The notes: generated by a model not told the origin, from the letters alone. A stretch of 64,000 bases of DNA from Stenotrophomonas sp. BIO128-Bstrain (GCF_030128875.1 NZ_CP124620.1:434001-498000); one strand, 5' to 3'. Shown: positions 45,078 through 55,236, numbered from the stretch's first letter. Numbers and translations are program-made.

Positions 45078-48000
45078 ATGGCTAGCCGCAGTCGGTTCGG
45101 GCAGTGGAGCTGGAAGGGAATCGCAGGCCTGGCGCTGGTCGTCGGCCTGGCCATCGGCGTCGGGGGCTGCAAACGCAACGACAGTGGCCAGCTGCCAGCC
45201 CCGTCCGGCGCACCGATCGCGGCCAAGGCCGAGGCCATCACCGAGTTCACCCTGGTCCGGGCCTACCCCGATCAGAAAAGTGACGGCCTGTCGCTGGCGC
45301 TGGAGTTCTCGCGCCCGCTGGTCGGCACCCAGGATTTCGATGCGCTGGTCCGCTTCGCCGAGAAGGTCGGCACCGAGGACAGCAGCTGGTCGCTGTCCGA
45401 TGACGGCAAGACCCTGCGCTATCCGTTCGTGGAAGCGGCCAAGGAATACTCGCTGATCGTCTCCCCCGATCTGCTCGCCGCCGATGGCAGCCGGATCGGC
45501 AAGGAGCTGCGCCAGAAGGTCTTCACCGGCGAGCTCAAGCCGGTGGCCGGGTTTGCTTCACAGGGCAGCGTGCTGCCGGCCAAGGACAGCCGCGGCCTGC
45601 CGGTGGTCTCGGTCAACGTGCCGGAAGTGGACGTGGAGTTCCTGCGCGTGCGCGAGAAGGAACTGCCGAACTTCTTCAGCCAGTACCAGCGCGGCGGCCG
45701 CCGCGGCAGCTGGGAGCTGGACAGCGACTACGGTGACAAGACGCCGATGTCGCAGCTGGCCGAGCCGGTCTACGTCAACCGCTTCGTGATCGGCGGCAAG
45801 CAGAACGAGCGCGTGCTCACCTACCTGCCGACCCAGGACATCAAGGAGCTGCAGCAGCCGGGCCTGTACTTCGCGGTGATGAAGCGCAGCGGTTCGTTCG
45901 AAGGTGAGTACGACACCGCCTTCTTCACCGTCAGCGACATCGGCCTGCATACGCGCGCCTACAAGGACAAACTGTTCGTGCACACCGCCTCGCTGCAGAG
46001 CGGAGCGTCGCTGAAGAAAATCGAGCTGCGCATCCTGGATGGAAAAGGCGAGGTGGTGCTCAAAGGCGCAACCGACGGCAATGGCAATGCGCTGCTCAAT
46101 TACACGTTGGATGCCAGCCACGTGCTGATCGCCAGCAGTGGCGGTGACACCTCGATGCTGCCGTTCAACCAGCCCGCGCTGGACCTGAGCGAGTTCGCCG
46201 TGGCCGGGCGCGACAACGCCTGGTTCGACGTGTTCACCTGGTCGGGCCGCGATCTGTACCGCCCGGGCGAGACCGTGCGCATCTCCGCCCTCCTGCGCGA
46301 CAACGACGGCAAGCCGGTGAAGCCACAGCCGGTGTTCCTGCGCCTGAAGCAGCCCGACGGCAAGACCTTCCGCGAGACCCGCCTGACCCCGGGCGAGCAG
46401 GGCTATTTCAGCTTCGAACAGCTGATCCCGGCCGAAGCGCCAACTGGGCGTTGGCAGGTGGAGTTCCGCACCAACCCGGCCAGCAAGGAAGCGATCCAGG
46501 GCATGACCCTGCGCATCGAGGAATTCCTGCCCGAGCGCATGAAGCTGGACCTGGACAGCGCCCAGAAGACGCTCAAGCCGGGCGAGCCGCTCAAACTGCA
46601 GGCCGATGCCGCGTATCTGTACGGTGCACCGGCTGACGGCAACCGCTTCACCGCACGGTTGGCCGTGGCGGCCGAACAGTCGCCGGTCGAGTCGCTGCCG
46701 GGCTATTTCTTCGGCGACCCGACCACCGCGCTGCCGCGCGAGGCGCGTGACGTCATCGATACCGAGTTCCCGGCCGACGGCAAGCTGCGCCAGGACGTGG
46801 AGCTGCCGGCCGAGGTGAAGCCGACCGCGCCGATCGCCGTCGTACTGTCCGGCAGCGTGTATGAAACCGGTGGCCGCACGGTGACCCGCACCCTGAAGCG
46901 GGTGATGTGGCCAGCAGCCGCCCTGGTCGGTGTGCGCCCGCTGTTCGATCCCAAGGACGGCGCCGACGCCAACAGCACGGCGCGCTTCGAGCTGATGCGC
47001 GTGGACGCGGCGGGCAAGCCGCAGCCGGCCAAGGGCCTGAAGGTCACGCTGGTGCGCGAGCTGCGCGACTATCACTGGACCTTCAACGACAACCGCTGGG
47101 ATTACGACTTCACCCGTCGCTTCGAGAACAAGGACACCCGTACCGTCGACGCCGGCAGTGCCGCGGTCGGTGTTGATTTCCCGGTGGAGTGGGGCGAGTA
47201 CCGGCTGGACGTGTTCGACCCGGCCACCGGGCTGACCAGCCGCTATCCGTTCAACGCCGGCTGGAGCTGGAACGACGACAACCGCGGCCTGGATGCGCGC
47301 CCGGACAAGGTCAAGCTGGCCCTGGACAAGACCGGCTACAAGGCCGGCGATACCGTGCGCGTCACCGTGACCCCGCCGCATGCCGGCAAGGGCGTGCTGA
47401 TGGTCGAGAGCGACAAGATGCTCTACGTCCAGGATATCGACGCCAAGCCGGGCAGCACCTACGACATTCCGGTCACGGCCGAGTGGGAACGCCACGACGT
47501 CTACATCACCGCACTGGTGTTCCGTGGCGGCAGTGCCCCGAGCAAGATCACCCCGGCCCGTGCGGTCGGCGTGGTGCATGTGCCGATGGACCGCAAGGCA
47601 CGCCAGATCGCGGTCGGCCTGGTCGCACCCAAGCAGATGCGTCCGGAGCAGACGCTGCCGGTCACCGTGAGTGCCCCGCAGCTGGCCGGCAAGGTCGCGC
47701 ATGTGACCGTCTCGGCGGTGGATGTGGGCATCCTCAACATCACCCGCTTCCCGGTGCCCGATGCCGCCGCGCACTTCTTCGCGCAGCGCCGCTTGGGTGT
47801 GGATGCCTATGACATCTACAGCCGCGTGATCGAAAGCTTCGACGGCAGCAGCGGCAAGTTGAAGTTCGGCGGCGACATGGCGCTGGCGGCGATGCCGCAG
47901 GCCAAGCGCCCGACCGCGCGCGTGCAGACAGTGGACCTGTTCTCCGGCCCGGTGAAGCTCGATGCCAAGGGCATCGCCCGGGTCGCGCTGAAGGTGCCGG

Positions 48001-49997
48001 ACTTCAACGGCACCCTGCGTGTGTCGGCGCTGGTGTATGCCGATGACCAGTATGGCAAGCGTGACGTGGAGACCGTGGTGCGCGCGCCGATCCTGGCCGA
48101 GGCGAGCATGCCGCGCGTGATGGCGCCCGGCGATACCAGCACCGTGACCCTGGACGTGCAGAACTTCACCGGCACGCCGGGCGAGTTCAAGGTGCAGGTG
48201 GATGGCATCGGGCCGCTCACCCTGGGCGAGTCCAGCCGCACGCTCAAGCTCAACGCCGACGCCAAGAGCACGCTGAGCTTCCCGCTGACCGCGCGCGAGG
48301 GCTACACGGTAGCCAAGGTGCGCGTACGCGTGGATGGCAACGGCTTCAAGGTCGATCGCCGCTATGACCTGCCGGTGCGCGCGGCGTGGCCGCAGGTACT
48401 GCGCGCACAGACCCGCACGCTGGATCCGCTGGCCGCGGTCACGATGGAAGCCGGGCTGGCCGATGGCCTGATGAACGACTCGGTGACCGCGCGCATGCTG
48501 GTCAGCGCGCTGCCGCCGATTCCGTTCGCCAGTGCCTTGAACGGCGCGCTCAATTATCCGTATGGCTGCGCCGAGCAGACCACCAGCAAGGGCTACGCCG
48601 CGCTGATGCTGGATGAGGCGACCTCGGCCATGCTCGGAGCGGACGGGCTGGATGCCAAGACCCGCCGCGAGCGCATGGAAGGTGCGTTCGGCCGCCTGGC
48701 CTCGATGCAGGTCGCCAACGGCAACTTCTCGATGTGGGGCGACGACGGCTACATCAACCCCTGGCTGACCCCGTACATCGCCGAGTTCCTGCTCGATGCC
48801 AAGGAGGCCGGCTTCGCCGTGCCGGACAACGTGCTGCAGAAGGCACTGAACCGGCTGAGCGAAGACCTGCTCTCCGGTGGCAACCAGTTCTATGGCGAGG
48901 ATCGCCGCGAGAACCTGAGGTTCGCCAACCAGGCCTATTCGGGCTACGTGCTGGCCCGGGTCAACCGTGCGCCGCTGGGGACACTGCGCGCGCTGTATGA
49001 CAACGAGCGCAGCAAATCACTGACCGGCCTGTCGCTGGTGCACCTGGGCATCGCGCTGTCGCTGCAGGGCGATCACAAGCGCGGCGATGCGGCCATTGCC
49101 GCCGGCTTTGCCAAGCGCGCGGACGACCGTCCGGCCTACTTCGGCGATTACGGCAGCGCGGTGCGCGATGACGCGCTGATGATCGCACTGCTGCACGAGC
49201 GCAAGCTGTCCAAGCCGGCCTACGATGCACGTGCGGTCGATCTCGGCCGCGCGCTGGACGCCCGCCGCAACAGTGGCTGGATGTGGCTGAGCACCCAGGA
49301 GCAGGTGGCGCTGGCGCGCATGGGCAAGGCGCTGTCGGCCAACCAGAAGAAGCTGGTATCCGGTGAGCTGGTGGTCGGTGGCGAAAGCGAGAGCATCTCG
49401 GCGCGCCGCATGTTCGGCCGCAGCTTCGACTACGCCGCGCTGGCCAAGGGCGTGCGCTTCACCCCGCAGGGGGAGCCGCCGATGTTCGCCAGCCTGGAAG
49501 TGGCCGGCATTCCGCGCAACCCGCCGGAACCGGACAGCCGCACGCTGGGCGTGGAGCGCAGCTGGTACACCACCGACGGCAAGCCGTGGACGCCGCGTCC
49601 GCTGAAGGAAGGCGAGGCCCTGATCGTGCGGGTCAGTGTCACCCCGAATGTGGACATGCCCGATGCACTGCTGACCGATCTGCTGCCGGCCGGGTTGGAG
49701 ATCGAGAACTTCAACCTGGGCGATGCCAAGCAGTGGGCCGATGTGGCGGTCGATGGGTTGAGCGTCAACGACCGCGGCGATGCGGCCAACATCAAGCACG
49801 AAGAGTTCCGCGACGATCGCTATGTGGCCGCGCTGAAACTCTCCCGTGGCAGCACCGCCAAGGTGTTCTACCTGGTACGTGCGGTCACGCCGGGCACCTA
49901 CCGCGTGCCGCCACCGCTGGTGGAGGACATGTACCGTCCGGACCTGCGCGGCGTAGGGCGCAGCCTCCCGGCATCGCTGACCGTGGTGCAGCCCTGA
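45078..49997 (+). CDS. Alpha-2-macroglobulin family lipoprotein (YfhM-like, thioester-containing)
   Basis: A 1639-residue periplasmic lipoprotein: transmembrane-like signal with a lipobox ending at Cys31 (IGVGGC), multiple MG beta domains, a bait-like region and the thioester domain with Cys1164-Ala-Glu-Gln1167 in 'YPYGCAEQTTSKGY'. The intact CxEQ means it can form the internal thioester and covalently trap proteases that enter the periplasm. GGAGTGACGTC precedes the ATG. pbpC follows after 53 bp; this A2M-PbpC pair is widespread and is taken to protect and repair the cell wall. Residue 32 after the lipid Cys is Lys, not Asp, which may allow outer-membrane sorting. Confidence 0.94.
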   Translation: MASRSRFGQWSWKGIAGLALVVGLAIGVGGCKRNDSGQLPAPSGAPIAAKAEAITEFTLVRAYPDQKSDGLSLALEFSRPLVGTQDFDALVRFAEKVGTEDSSWSLSDDGKTLRYPFVEAAKEYSLIVSPDLLAADGSRIGKELRQKVFTGELKPVAGFASQGSVLPAKDSRGLPVVSVNVPEVDVEFLRVREKELPNFFSQYQRGGRRGSWELDSDYGDKTPMSQLAEPVYVNRFVIGGKQNERVLTYLPTQDIKELQQPGLYFAVMKRSGSFEGEYDTAFFTVSDIGLHTRAYKDKLFVHTASLQSGASLKKIELRILDGKGEVVLKGATDGNGNALLNYTLDASHVLIASSGGDTSMLPFNQPALDLSEFAVAGRDNAWFDVFTWSGRDLYRPGETVRISALLRDNDGKPVKPQPVFLRLKQPDGKTFRETRLTPGEQGYFSFEQLIPAEAPTGRWQVEFRTNPASKEAIQGMTLRIEEFLPERMKLDLDSAQKTLKPGEPLKLQADAAYLYGAPADGNRFTARLAVAAEQSPVESLPGYFFGDPTTALPREARDVIDTEFPADGKLRQDVELPAEVKPTAPIAVVLSGSVYETGGRTVTRTLKRVMWPAAALVGVRPLFDPKDGADANSTARFELMRVDAAGKPQPAKGLKVTLVRELRDYHWTFNDNRWDYDFTRRFENKDTRTVDAGSAAVGVDFPVEWGEYRLDVFDPATGLTSRYPFNAGWSWNDDNRGLDARPDKVKLALDKTGYKAGDTVRVTVTPPHAGKGVLMVESDKMLYVQDIDAKPGSTYDIPVTAEWERHDVYITALVFRGGSAPSKITPARAVGVVHVPMDRKARQIAVGLVAPKQMRPEQTLPVTVSAPQLAGKVAHVTVSAVDVGILNITRFPVPDAAAHFFAQRRLGVDAYDIYSRVIESFDGSSGKLKFGGDMALAAMPQAKRPTARVQTVDLFSGPVKLDAKGIARVALKVPDFNGTLRVSALVYADDQYGKRDVETVVRAPILAEASMPRVMAPGDTSTVTLDVQNFTGTPGEFKVQVDGIGPLTLGESSRTLKLNADAKSTLSFPLTAREGYTVAKVRVRVDGNGFKVDRRYDLPVRAAWPQVLRAQTRTLDPLAAVTMEAGLADGLMNDSVTARMLVSALPPIPFASALNGALNYPYGCAEQTTSKGYAALMLDEATSAMLGADGLDAKTRRERMEGAFGRLASMQVANGNFSMWGDDGYINPWLTPYIAEFLLDAKEAGFAVPDNVLQKALNRLSEDLLSGGNQFYGEDRRENLRFANQAYSGYVLARVNRAPLGTLRALYDNERSKSLTGLSLVHLGIALSLQGDHKRGDAAIAAGFAKRADDRPAYFGDYGSAVRDDALMIALLHERKLSKPAYDARAVDLGRALDARRNSGWMWLSTQEQVALARMGKALSANQKKLVSGELVVGGESESISARRMFGRSFDYAALAKGVRFTPQGEPPMFASLEVAGIPRNPPEPDSRTLGVERSWYTTDGKPWTPRPLKEGEALIVRVSVTPNVDMPDALLTDLLPAGLEIENFNLGDAKQWADVAVDGLSVNDRGDAANIKHEEFRDDRYVAALKLSRGSTAKVFYLVRAVTPGTYRVPPPLVEDMYRPDLRGVGRSLPASLTVVQP

Positions 49998-50050
49998 TCG
50001 CAGGGCGGGCCGTCCGCCTGACGGCCCGCCTGCCTCGTTGCTGACCTGAC

Positions 50051-52426
50051 ATGACGTCTCTTATTTCCAAGCGGTGGTGGGCGTCGGCGCTACGCAGCGT
50101 GCTGCCGTACCTGCGTTGGGGTACGGCTGCGGTGCTCACGCTGCTGCTGGTGCTGGATCTCGCGTTTCCGCCACCGCTGCCCAGGCAGCGTGACACCAGC
50201 ACCCTGGTGGTCGCGCGCGATGGCACCCCGTTGCGCGCGTTCGCCGATGCCGACGGCGTGTGGCGCTACCCGGCCTCGGCCGACAGTGTGTCGCCGCTGT
50301 ATCTGCAGGCACTGCTGAACTACGAAGACCGCTGGTTCTGGCGGCATCCGGGTATCAATCCGTGGGGGCTGCTGCGGGCCGGCAAGCAATGGCTGTTCGA
50401 GCAGCGGATCGTCTCCGGTGGTTCAACCCTGACCATGCAGGTCGCGCGTATTCTCGATCCGCATACGCGCACGCCCTGGGGAAAGGCCAAGCAGCTGCTG
50501 CGCGCGGTGCAGCTGGAACTGCACCTGAGCAAGACTCAGATCCTGGCGCTGTACCTGGAGCGTGCGCCCTACGGTGGCACCATCGAAGGCGTGGAAGCGG
50601 CGAGCTGGGCCTATCTGGGCAAACCGGCCTCGCAGCTCTCGCACGCCGAGGCGGCGTTGCTGGCGGTGCTGCCGCAGTCACCCAGCCGGTTGCGCCCGGA
50701 CCGCCACCCGGAAGCGGCCCAACGCGCGCGCGACAAGGTGCTCGAACGCATGGTGTCCCTCGGTGTGTGGTCACGCGAGGAGGTCGACGACGCCCGCATC
50801 GAACCGGTGGTCACCCGCGCCCTGCAGCCGCCGCTGCATGCCGCACTGCTCGCCCAGCGCCTGCGTTCGGCACAGCCACGGGCCGCGCGGATCGAGAGCA
50901 CGCTGGATATCGGCCTGCAGCGCACGCTGGAGGAACGGGTGTCCTCGTACTTTTCGCAACTGCCCGAGCGCACCTCGGCGGCGCTGCTGGTGGTGGACAA
51001 CCGCACGCTGGAAGCCCGCGCGTACGTCGGCTCGGTGGCCTTCGGTGACAAGCAGCGGCTGGGCCATGTGGATATGGTCCAGGCGTGGCGCTCGCCGGGC
51101 TCCACGCTCAAGCCGTTCCTGTACGGCATGGCGCTGGACGATGGCCTGATCCATTCCGAAAGCCTGATGGTGGATGCGCCGCAGAGTTTTGGCGGCTATC
51201 GCCCCGGCAACTTCGATGCGGCCTTCAACGGGCCGGTCAGTGCCGCCACGGCCCTGCGCTTGTCGCTCAACGTGCCCGCGGTGGACCTGCTCGACCGGGT
51301 CGGCTCGGCCCGTTTCGCCGCACGCCTGTCGCATGCCGGCATCAACCTGCGGTTTCCCCACGGCAGTGCGCCGAACCTGTCGCTGATCCTCGGCGGCACC
51401 GGTGCGCGGCTGGAGGATCTGGTCGGTACTTTCGCCGCGTTCAACCGCAACGGCATCGCCGGGCGGGTGCGTTACACCGCCGGGGATGCGGTGATCGAGC
51501 GGCGCCTGATGTCGCCCGGCGCGGCGTGGATCACGCGGGAGGTGCTCGAGTCCAATCCACGCCCGGGCTACGGCACCGGTACCTTTGATGTCACCGGCCG
51601 CCCGCGCGTGGCCTGGAAGACCGGCACCAGCTACGGCTACCGCGATGCCTGGGCGATCGGCACCACGCGGCATTACACGGTGGGCGTCTGGGTCGGGCGA
51701 CCGGATGGCACGCCGCTGCCCGGCCAGTACGGTGCGGTGACCGCCCTGCCGTTGATGTTTGAAGTGGTCGACAGTCTGCCGCGCCAGGCCGGCGATGCGA
51801 GCGCGGCACCGATGTCGGCGAGCGTGGCGCAGACCGACATCTGCTGGCCCACCGGTGGGCTCGCCGAACAGACTGCAGCGACACTATGCCAACGGCGGAT
51901 GCCGGCCTTCGTGCTGGATGGCGTGGTGCCGCCGACCTTTGCCGAGCGCGAGGCGCGGCTGTGGCAACCGGGTCTGCAGCGGTTCCAGGTGGATGCGCGC
52001 ACCGGGCTGCGGCTGTCGCCCGAGTGCAGTCGGCCGCACGAAGCAGAGCAGCGCGAGATCGCGCGCTGGCCGGCGCTGTTGTCACCGTGGCTGCCGCAGG
52101 CCCAGCGCCAGGCCTCGCAGTTGCCGGCCCTGTCGCCGGATTGCAGCGACGATGGGCGTGAAAGCGGTGGCACCCTGCACATCGAAGGGTTGAACGACCG
52201 CGCCACCCTCGCACGCGCACCGAATGCCGAACACGGTGTGCGCCTGCAACTGCGGGCGCTGGGCAATGAGACCACGGTCGATTGGTTGCTGGACGACCGC
52301 TGGATCGCCCGCACCGAAGGCGCGCGACTGTTCCAGCGTGATTTCGACGAGGTGGGCGAGCACACGCTGACCGCATTGGCCGCCGACGGTGCCTGGACGC
52401 AGGTGCGGTTCCGTATCCTGCGCTGA
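50051..52426 (+). CDS. pbpC: Penicillin-binding protein 1C
   Basis: A 791-residue bifunctional class A PBP: one N-terminal membrane helix (about 23-40), a glycosyltransferase family 51 domain with catalytic Glu92 in 'NYEDRWFWRHPG', a transpeptidase domain with Ser351-x-x-Lys354 (SPGSTLKPF), SLN (405-407) and Lys523-Thr-Gly, and a C-terminal BiPBP domain ending 'WTQVRFRIL'. It polymerises and crosslinks peptidoglycan in the periplasm. Probably cotranscribed with the alpha-2-macroglobulin upstream. Three GTAG repeats follow. Confidence 0.96.
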   Translation: MTSLISKRWWASALRSVLPYLRWGTAAVLTLLLVLDLAFPPPLPRQRDTSTLVVARDGTPLRAFADADGVWRYPASADSVSPLYLQALLNYEDRWFWRHPGINPWGLLRAGKQWLFEQRIVSGGSTLTMQVARILDPHTRTPWGKAKQLLRAVQLELHLSKTQILALYLERAPYGGTIEGVEAASWAYLGKPASQLSHAEAALLAVLPQSPSRLRPDRHPEAAQRARDKVLERMVSLGVWSREEVDDARIEPVVTRALQPPLHAALLAQRLRSAQPRAARIESTLDIGLQRTLEERVSSYFSQLPERTSAALLVVDNRTLEARAYVGSVAFGDKQRLGHVDMVQAWRSPGSTLKPFLYGMALDDGLIHSESLMVDAPQSFGGYRPGNFDAAFNGPVSAATALRLSLNVPAVDLLDRVGSARFAARLSHAGINLRFPHGSAPNLSLILGGTGARLEDLVGTFAAFNRNGIAGRVRYTAGDAVIERRLMSPGAAWITREVLESNPRPGYGTGTFDVTGRPRVAWKTGTSYGYRDAWAIGTTRHYTVGVWVGRPDGTPLPGQYGAVTALPLMFEVVDSLPRQAGDASAAPMSASVAQTDICWPTGGLAEQTAATLCQRRMPAFVLDGVVPPTFAEREARLWQPGLQRFQVDARTGLRLSPECSRPHEAEQREIARWPALLSPWLPQAQRQASQLPALSPDCSDDGRESGGTLHIEGLNDRATLARAPNAEHGVRLQLRALGNETTVDWLLDDRWIARTEGARLFQRDFDEVGEHTLTALAADGAWTQVRFRILR

Positions 52427-52447
52427 CGTCGCGCCGCGAAGACGCCG

Positions 52448-52597
52448 GTAGTGCCGGCCGCTGGCCGGCATTGCACCCTGACCGGTAGTGCCGGCCGCTG
52501 GCCGGCATTGCAGTGCGTTCGAATCCTGTGCGGAGCCGGCCAGCGGCCGGCACTACACGTCTGTTCGGGTCCTGCGCGGAGCCGGTACGTGGCCGGG
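52448..52597. repeat. Cluster of GTAG repeats between pbpC and a ferritin-like gene
   Basis: Two direct copies of GTAGTGCCGGCCGCTGGCCGGC (52448-52471 and 52485-52508) are followed by one inverted copy (52535-52556) and a decayed one (about 52579-52597, GAGCCGGTACGTGGCCGG). They fill the 172-bp gap between convergent genes and can fold into alternative large hairpins. Confidence 0.9.
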
Positions 52598-52598
52598 G

Positions 52599-53183
52599 TT
52601 ACTCCCCGATCCAGCCGTCGAGCAGATCGGCGAATTCGTCGGCGTGTTCCTCTTCCTGGGCGAGGATCTCTTCGAGGATGCGCTTGGTCGTGGTGTCCTT
52701 GTCGCCCACGAAGTTGATCATCTCGCGGTAGCTATCGATCGCGATGCGTTCGGCGATCAGGTTCTCACGGACCATGTCGCGCAGGTCGCTGCCTTCCTTG
52801 TACTCGGCGTGCGAGCGCGCGGTAAGCGTATCCGGGTTGAGGTCCGGTTCGCCGCCGAGCTGCACGATGCGTTCGGCCAGCTTGCCGGCGTGCGCCTGTT
52901 CCTGCTGTGCATGCTCCAGGAACTCGGCTTTGATCGAGTCGGCGAGCATGCCCTTGGCCATGAAGTAATGGCGGTAGTAGCGCAGCACGCACACGTATTC
53001 GGTGGCGAGCGCATCGTTGAGCAGCTTGATCACCGCCTCGCGGTCGGCGCTGTAACTGTCGGTGATCGCGCCGTCTTCGATATCCTTGCGGGCCTTGGCG
53101 CGCAGGGTCGCGGTGTCGCTGATGCCCGGCGGACGGGCGTTGTCGGGAGCGGCGTTGTGTTGCTTGTTGGCTGGCTTGGACAT
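52599..53183 (-). CDS. Ferritin-like/bacterioferritin-type protein
   Basis: A 194-residue four-helix-bundle protein. After a polar N-terminal extension (about 50 residues) come the di-iron ligands: 'ATEYVCVLRYYRHYF', 'EFLEHAQQEQAHA' (ExxH type), 'ENLIAERIAIDSYREM' and 'EEILAQEEEHADEF' (second ExxH type). It should oxidise and store iron or protect against peroxide in the cytosol. It is upstream of nothing else on its strand and only 29 bp downstream of the peroxiredoxin gene, so the two may be cotranscribed as an oxidative stress pair. The exact subfamily (Dps-like or bacterioferritin) is unsettled. Confidence 0.88.
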   Translation of the reverse strand: MSKPANKQHNAAPDNARPPGISDTATLRAKARKDIEDGAITDSYSADREAVIKLLNDALATEYVCVLRYYRHYFMAKGMLADSIKAEFLEHAQQEQAHAGKLAERIVQLGGEPDLNPDTLTARSHAEYKEGSDLRDMVRENLIAERIAIDSYREMINFVGDKDTTTKRILEEILAQEEEHADEFADLLDGWIGE

Positions 53184-53212
53184 GGCTGGCCGGTTTCCTT
53201 TGTTGCGTGGGT

Positions 53213-53695
53213 CTAGCGGGGGAGATGCTCCAGCACGTACTGCGCTGAAGACACCTCGAATTTTCCGGGTTCCTCGATGAAGGTTTCGCGCACGACACCG
53301 TCTTCCACATACAGCGCGAAGCGACGCGAGCGCGTGCCCATGCCCGAACTGCTGGCATCCATTTCCAGGCCCAGCGCCCGGGTGAATTCACCGTTGCCGT
53401 CGGACAGCATCTGCAGCCCCTCGGGGACCTGTTGGCTCTCGCCCCAGGCCTTCATGACAAACGGGTCGTTGACCGCCATGCAGAACACCTCGATGCCGCG
53501 GTGGCGGAATTCGGGGAACTGCTCGATGAAGCCGGGCAGGTGCCGGGCCGAACAGGTCGGGGTGAATGCGCCGGGCACGCCGAACAGCACCGCCTTGCGC
53601 GAATCGAACAGGGCATGGGTATCGATGGTCTCCATGCCCTCGCGGATGCGCTTGAGGGTGACTTCGGGGATGCGGTCGCCAACGTGGATGGTCAT
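53213..53695 (-). CDS. Peroxiredoxin (Prx5 type)
   Basis: A 160-residue thiol peroxidase with the peroxidatic Cys48 in 'GVPGAFTPTCSARHLPG', the Prx5 signature. A second Cys near 71 (VFCMAVND) is at the site found in many Prx5 enzymes. It reduces H2O2 and organic peroxides, probably with glutaredoxin or thioredoxin; it has no fused glutaredoxin domain. The ATG at 53695 starts the conserved 'GDRIPEVTL'. It is divergent from the DnaJ-like gene across 250 bp that hold no other gene, and upstream of the ferritin-like gene. Confidence 0.93.
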   Translation of the reverse strand: MTIHVGDRIPEVTLKRIREGMETIDTHALFDSRKAVLFGVPGAFTPTCSARHLPGFIEQFPEFRHRGIEVFCMAVNDPFVMKAWGESQQVPEGLQMLSDGNGEFTRALGLEMDASSSGMGTRSRRFALYVEDGVVRETFIEEPGKFEVSSAQYVLEHLPR

Positions 53696-53945
53696 GCGGA
53701 CTCCTTGGACACAGGCAGGGTAGTGAGGGGCATGGGATGGCCATGTCAACATGTTGAAAACCGGCCGTGCAGACCCATCTTCAGCGGGAAAGGCGGGCCA
53801 CGGGGGCAGCGTAGCCGCCCGGGATGTCCGCCGCATTGCGCAGGATCATTCGCCCCCGGCGTCACGGTGGGCCGACCCGCAGCAGCTAGAATTGCGCGGA
53901 CGGCGCCCGCCCACGCGGGTGGCCGAACTTAGTCGAGGTGTTTGG

Positions 53946-54842
53946 ATGGAATTCAAGGATTACTACGCCACGCTCGGGGTGGAACCCACCGCGGGCGATG
54001 CTGAGATCAAGACCGCTTACCGCCGCCTGGCGCGCAAGTACCACCCGGATGTGAGCAAGGAAGCCGGGGCCGAGGACAAATTCAAGGCGGTCAACGAGGC
54101 GTATGAGGCGCTGCGCGATCCGCAGAAGCGCGCGGCCTATGACCAGCTCAAGGCGCAGGGCTACCGGCCCGGCGAGGAGTTCCATACCCCGCCGAACTAC
54201 GGCGGTGGGCAGGGCTATGATTTCGAGGAGGTGTTCGGGGGCGGCGCCGGTGGCGGCGGCTTCAGCGATTTCTTCGAAAGTCTGTTCGCGCGCCAGCGCG
54301 GCGGTGGCGGCGGGCGTGCCAGCGGTTTCGGCGGTGCCAGCCAGGGCCCGCAGCCGACCCGCGACACCCGCGCCAAGCTGTCGGTCCCGCTGGAGGCCGC
54401 CTACCAGGGCGACAGCCTGCGCATCAACGTCAACGGCAAGCAGCTGGATGTGCGCGTGCCCAAGGGCATCCGCCCGGGCCAGGTGATCCGCCTGACCGGG
54501 CAGGGCACCGGTGGCGGCAACCTGCTGCTGGAAGTGGAGTACGCCGAGCACCCGCAGTTCGAGGTGGATGGCCGCAACATCCTGTACACCCTGCAGGTGA
54601 CCCCGTGGCAGGCGGCGCTGGGCACCAGCATCAGCGTGCCGACTCTGGGCGGTGCGGTGGACCTGAAGGTGCCGGCCGAGTCCGATGCCGGGCGCAAGCT
54701 GCGCCTGCGTGGCCGTGGCCTGCCGGGCAACCCGGATGGCGATCAGATCGTGGAGCTGGAAATCATCGCACCGGCGCCCACCGATGAGGCGCAGAAGAAG
54801 GCCTACAAGGCGCTGGCCAAGGCCTTCGGCGAGAAGGTGTGA
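53946..54842 (+). CDS. DnaJ-class co-chaperone (CbpA-like, no zinc finger)
   Basis: A 298-residue protein: J-domain (1-70) with the HPD motif at 33-35, a Gly/Phe-rich linker (about 90-125, with poly-Gly runs), and the two-part C-terminal substrate domain ('VRVPKGIRPGQVIRLTGQG', 'RGRGLPG...GDQIVELEI'). The Cys-rich zinc domain of DnaJ is absent, which matches CbpA/DjlA-type co-chaperones. It stimulates DnaK's ATPase in the cytosol. GAGG lies 9-12 bp before the ATG. No chaperone partner gene is next to it. Confidence 0.92.
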   Translation: MEFKDYYATLGVEPTAGDAEIKTAYRRLARKYHPDVSKEAGAEDKFKAVNEAYEALRDPQKRAAYDQLKAQGYRPGEEFHTPPNYGGGQGYDFEEVFGGGAGGGGFSDFFESLFARQRGGGGGRASGFGGASQGPQPTRDTRAKLSVPLEAAYQGDSLRINVNGKQLDVRVPKGIRPGQVIRLTGQGTGGGNLLLEVEYAEHPQFEVDGRNILYTLQVTPWQAALGTSISVPTLGGAVDLKVPAESDAGRKLRLRGRGLPGNPDGDQIVELEIIAPAPTDEAQKKAYKALAKAFGEKV

Positions 54843-54852
54843 GGCATCGGCA

Positions 54853-55236
54853 TCACGCCGTCGGCGGTTCCTGGTGGCTGAAAACGCGCTCCAGCACCTC
54901 CGACAGCTCGTCTTCGGAGAACGGCTTGGTGATGTAGGCCTTCGCCCCCTGCCGCATGCCCCACATGCGGTCGGTGTCCTGGTCCTTGGTGGTCACCAGG
55001 ATCACCGGAATGTGCCTGGTCGAGGCGTCGCGGGCCAGCGTCCGGGTCGCCTGGAAACCGTTGAGGTTGGGCATCACCACGTCCATCAGCACCAGATCGG
55101 GCAGCTCGGCCTTGGCCGCTTCCACCCCGGCCGCGCCGTCGGTGGCGGTCAGGATCTGGTGCCCGAGTTTCTCGACGATCCGCTGTATCCCCAACAGCTG
55201 CGACGGTGAATCGTCGACGATCAGAATGCGTGCCAT
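54853..55236 (-). CDS. Single-domain response regulator, PilH-like
   Basis: A 127-residue stand-alone receiver with all key residues: Asp8-Asp9, Asp52 in 'LVLMDVVMPNLNGF', Thr82/83 and Lys104 in 'YITKPF'. The phrases 'LIVDDSPSQL', 'ATDGAAGVE' and 'GMRQGAKAYITKPF' are those of twitching-motility receivers PilH and PilG. It has no output domain, so it would act by binding a partner. No pil or chemotaxis genes adjoin it, and no kinase is close. It could accept phosphate from the hybrid kinases of this window, but nothing shows that. Confidence 0.85.
   Translation of the reverse strand: MARILIVDDSPSQLLGIQRIVEKLGHQILTATDGAAGVEAAKAELPDLVLMDVVMPNLNGFQATRTLARDASTRHIPVILVTTKDQDTDRMWGMRQGAKAYITKPFSEDELSEVLERVFSHQEPPTA

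Noticed and set aside
45558..47774. Antisense open frame (738 codons) over the alpha-2-macroglobulin gene
   Set aside because: The sense strand is plainly coding; the antisense product is His/Arg-rich with no recognisable domain.
52448..52597. Direct repeats with short spacers considered as a CRISPR array
   Set aside because: The repeats are strong palindromes, copies are inverted as well as direct, the spacers are too short and irregular, and there are no cas genes.
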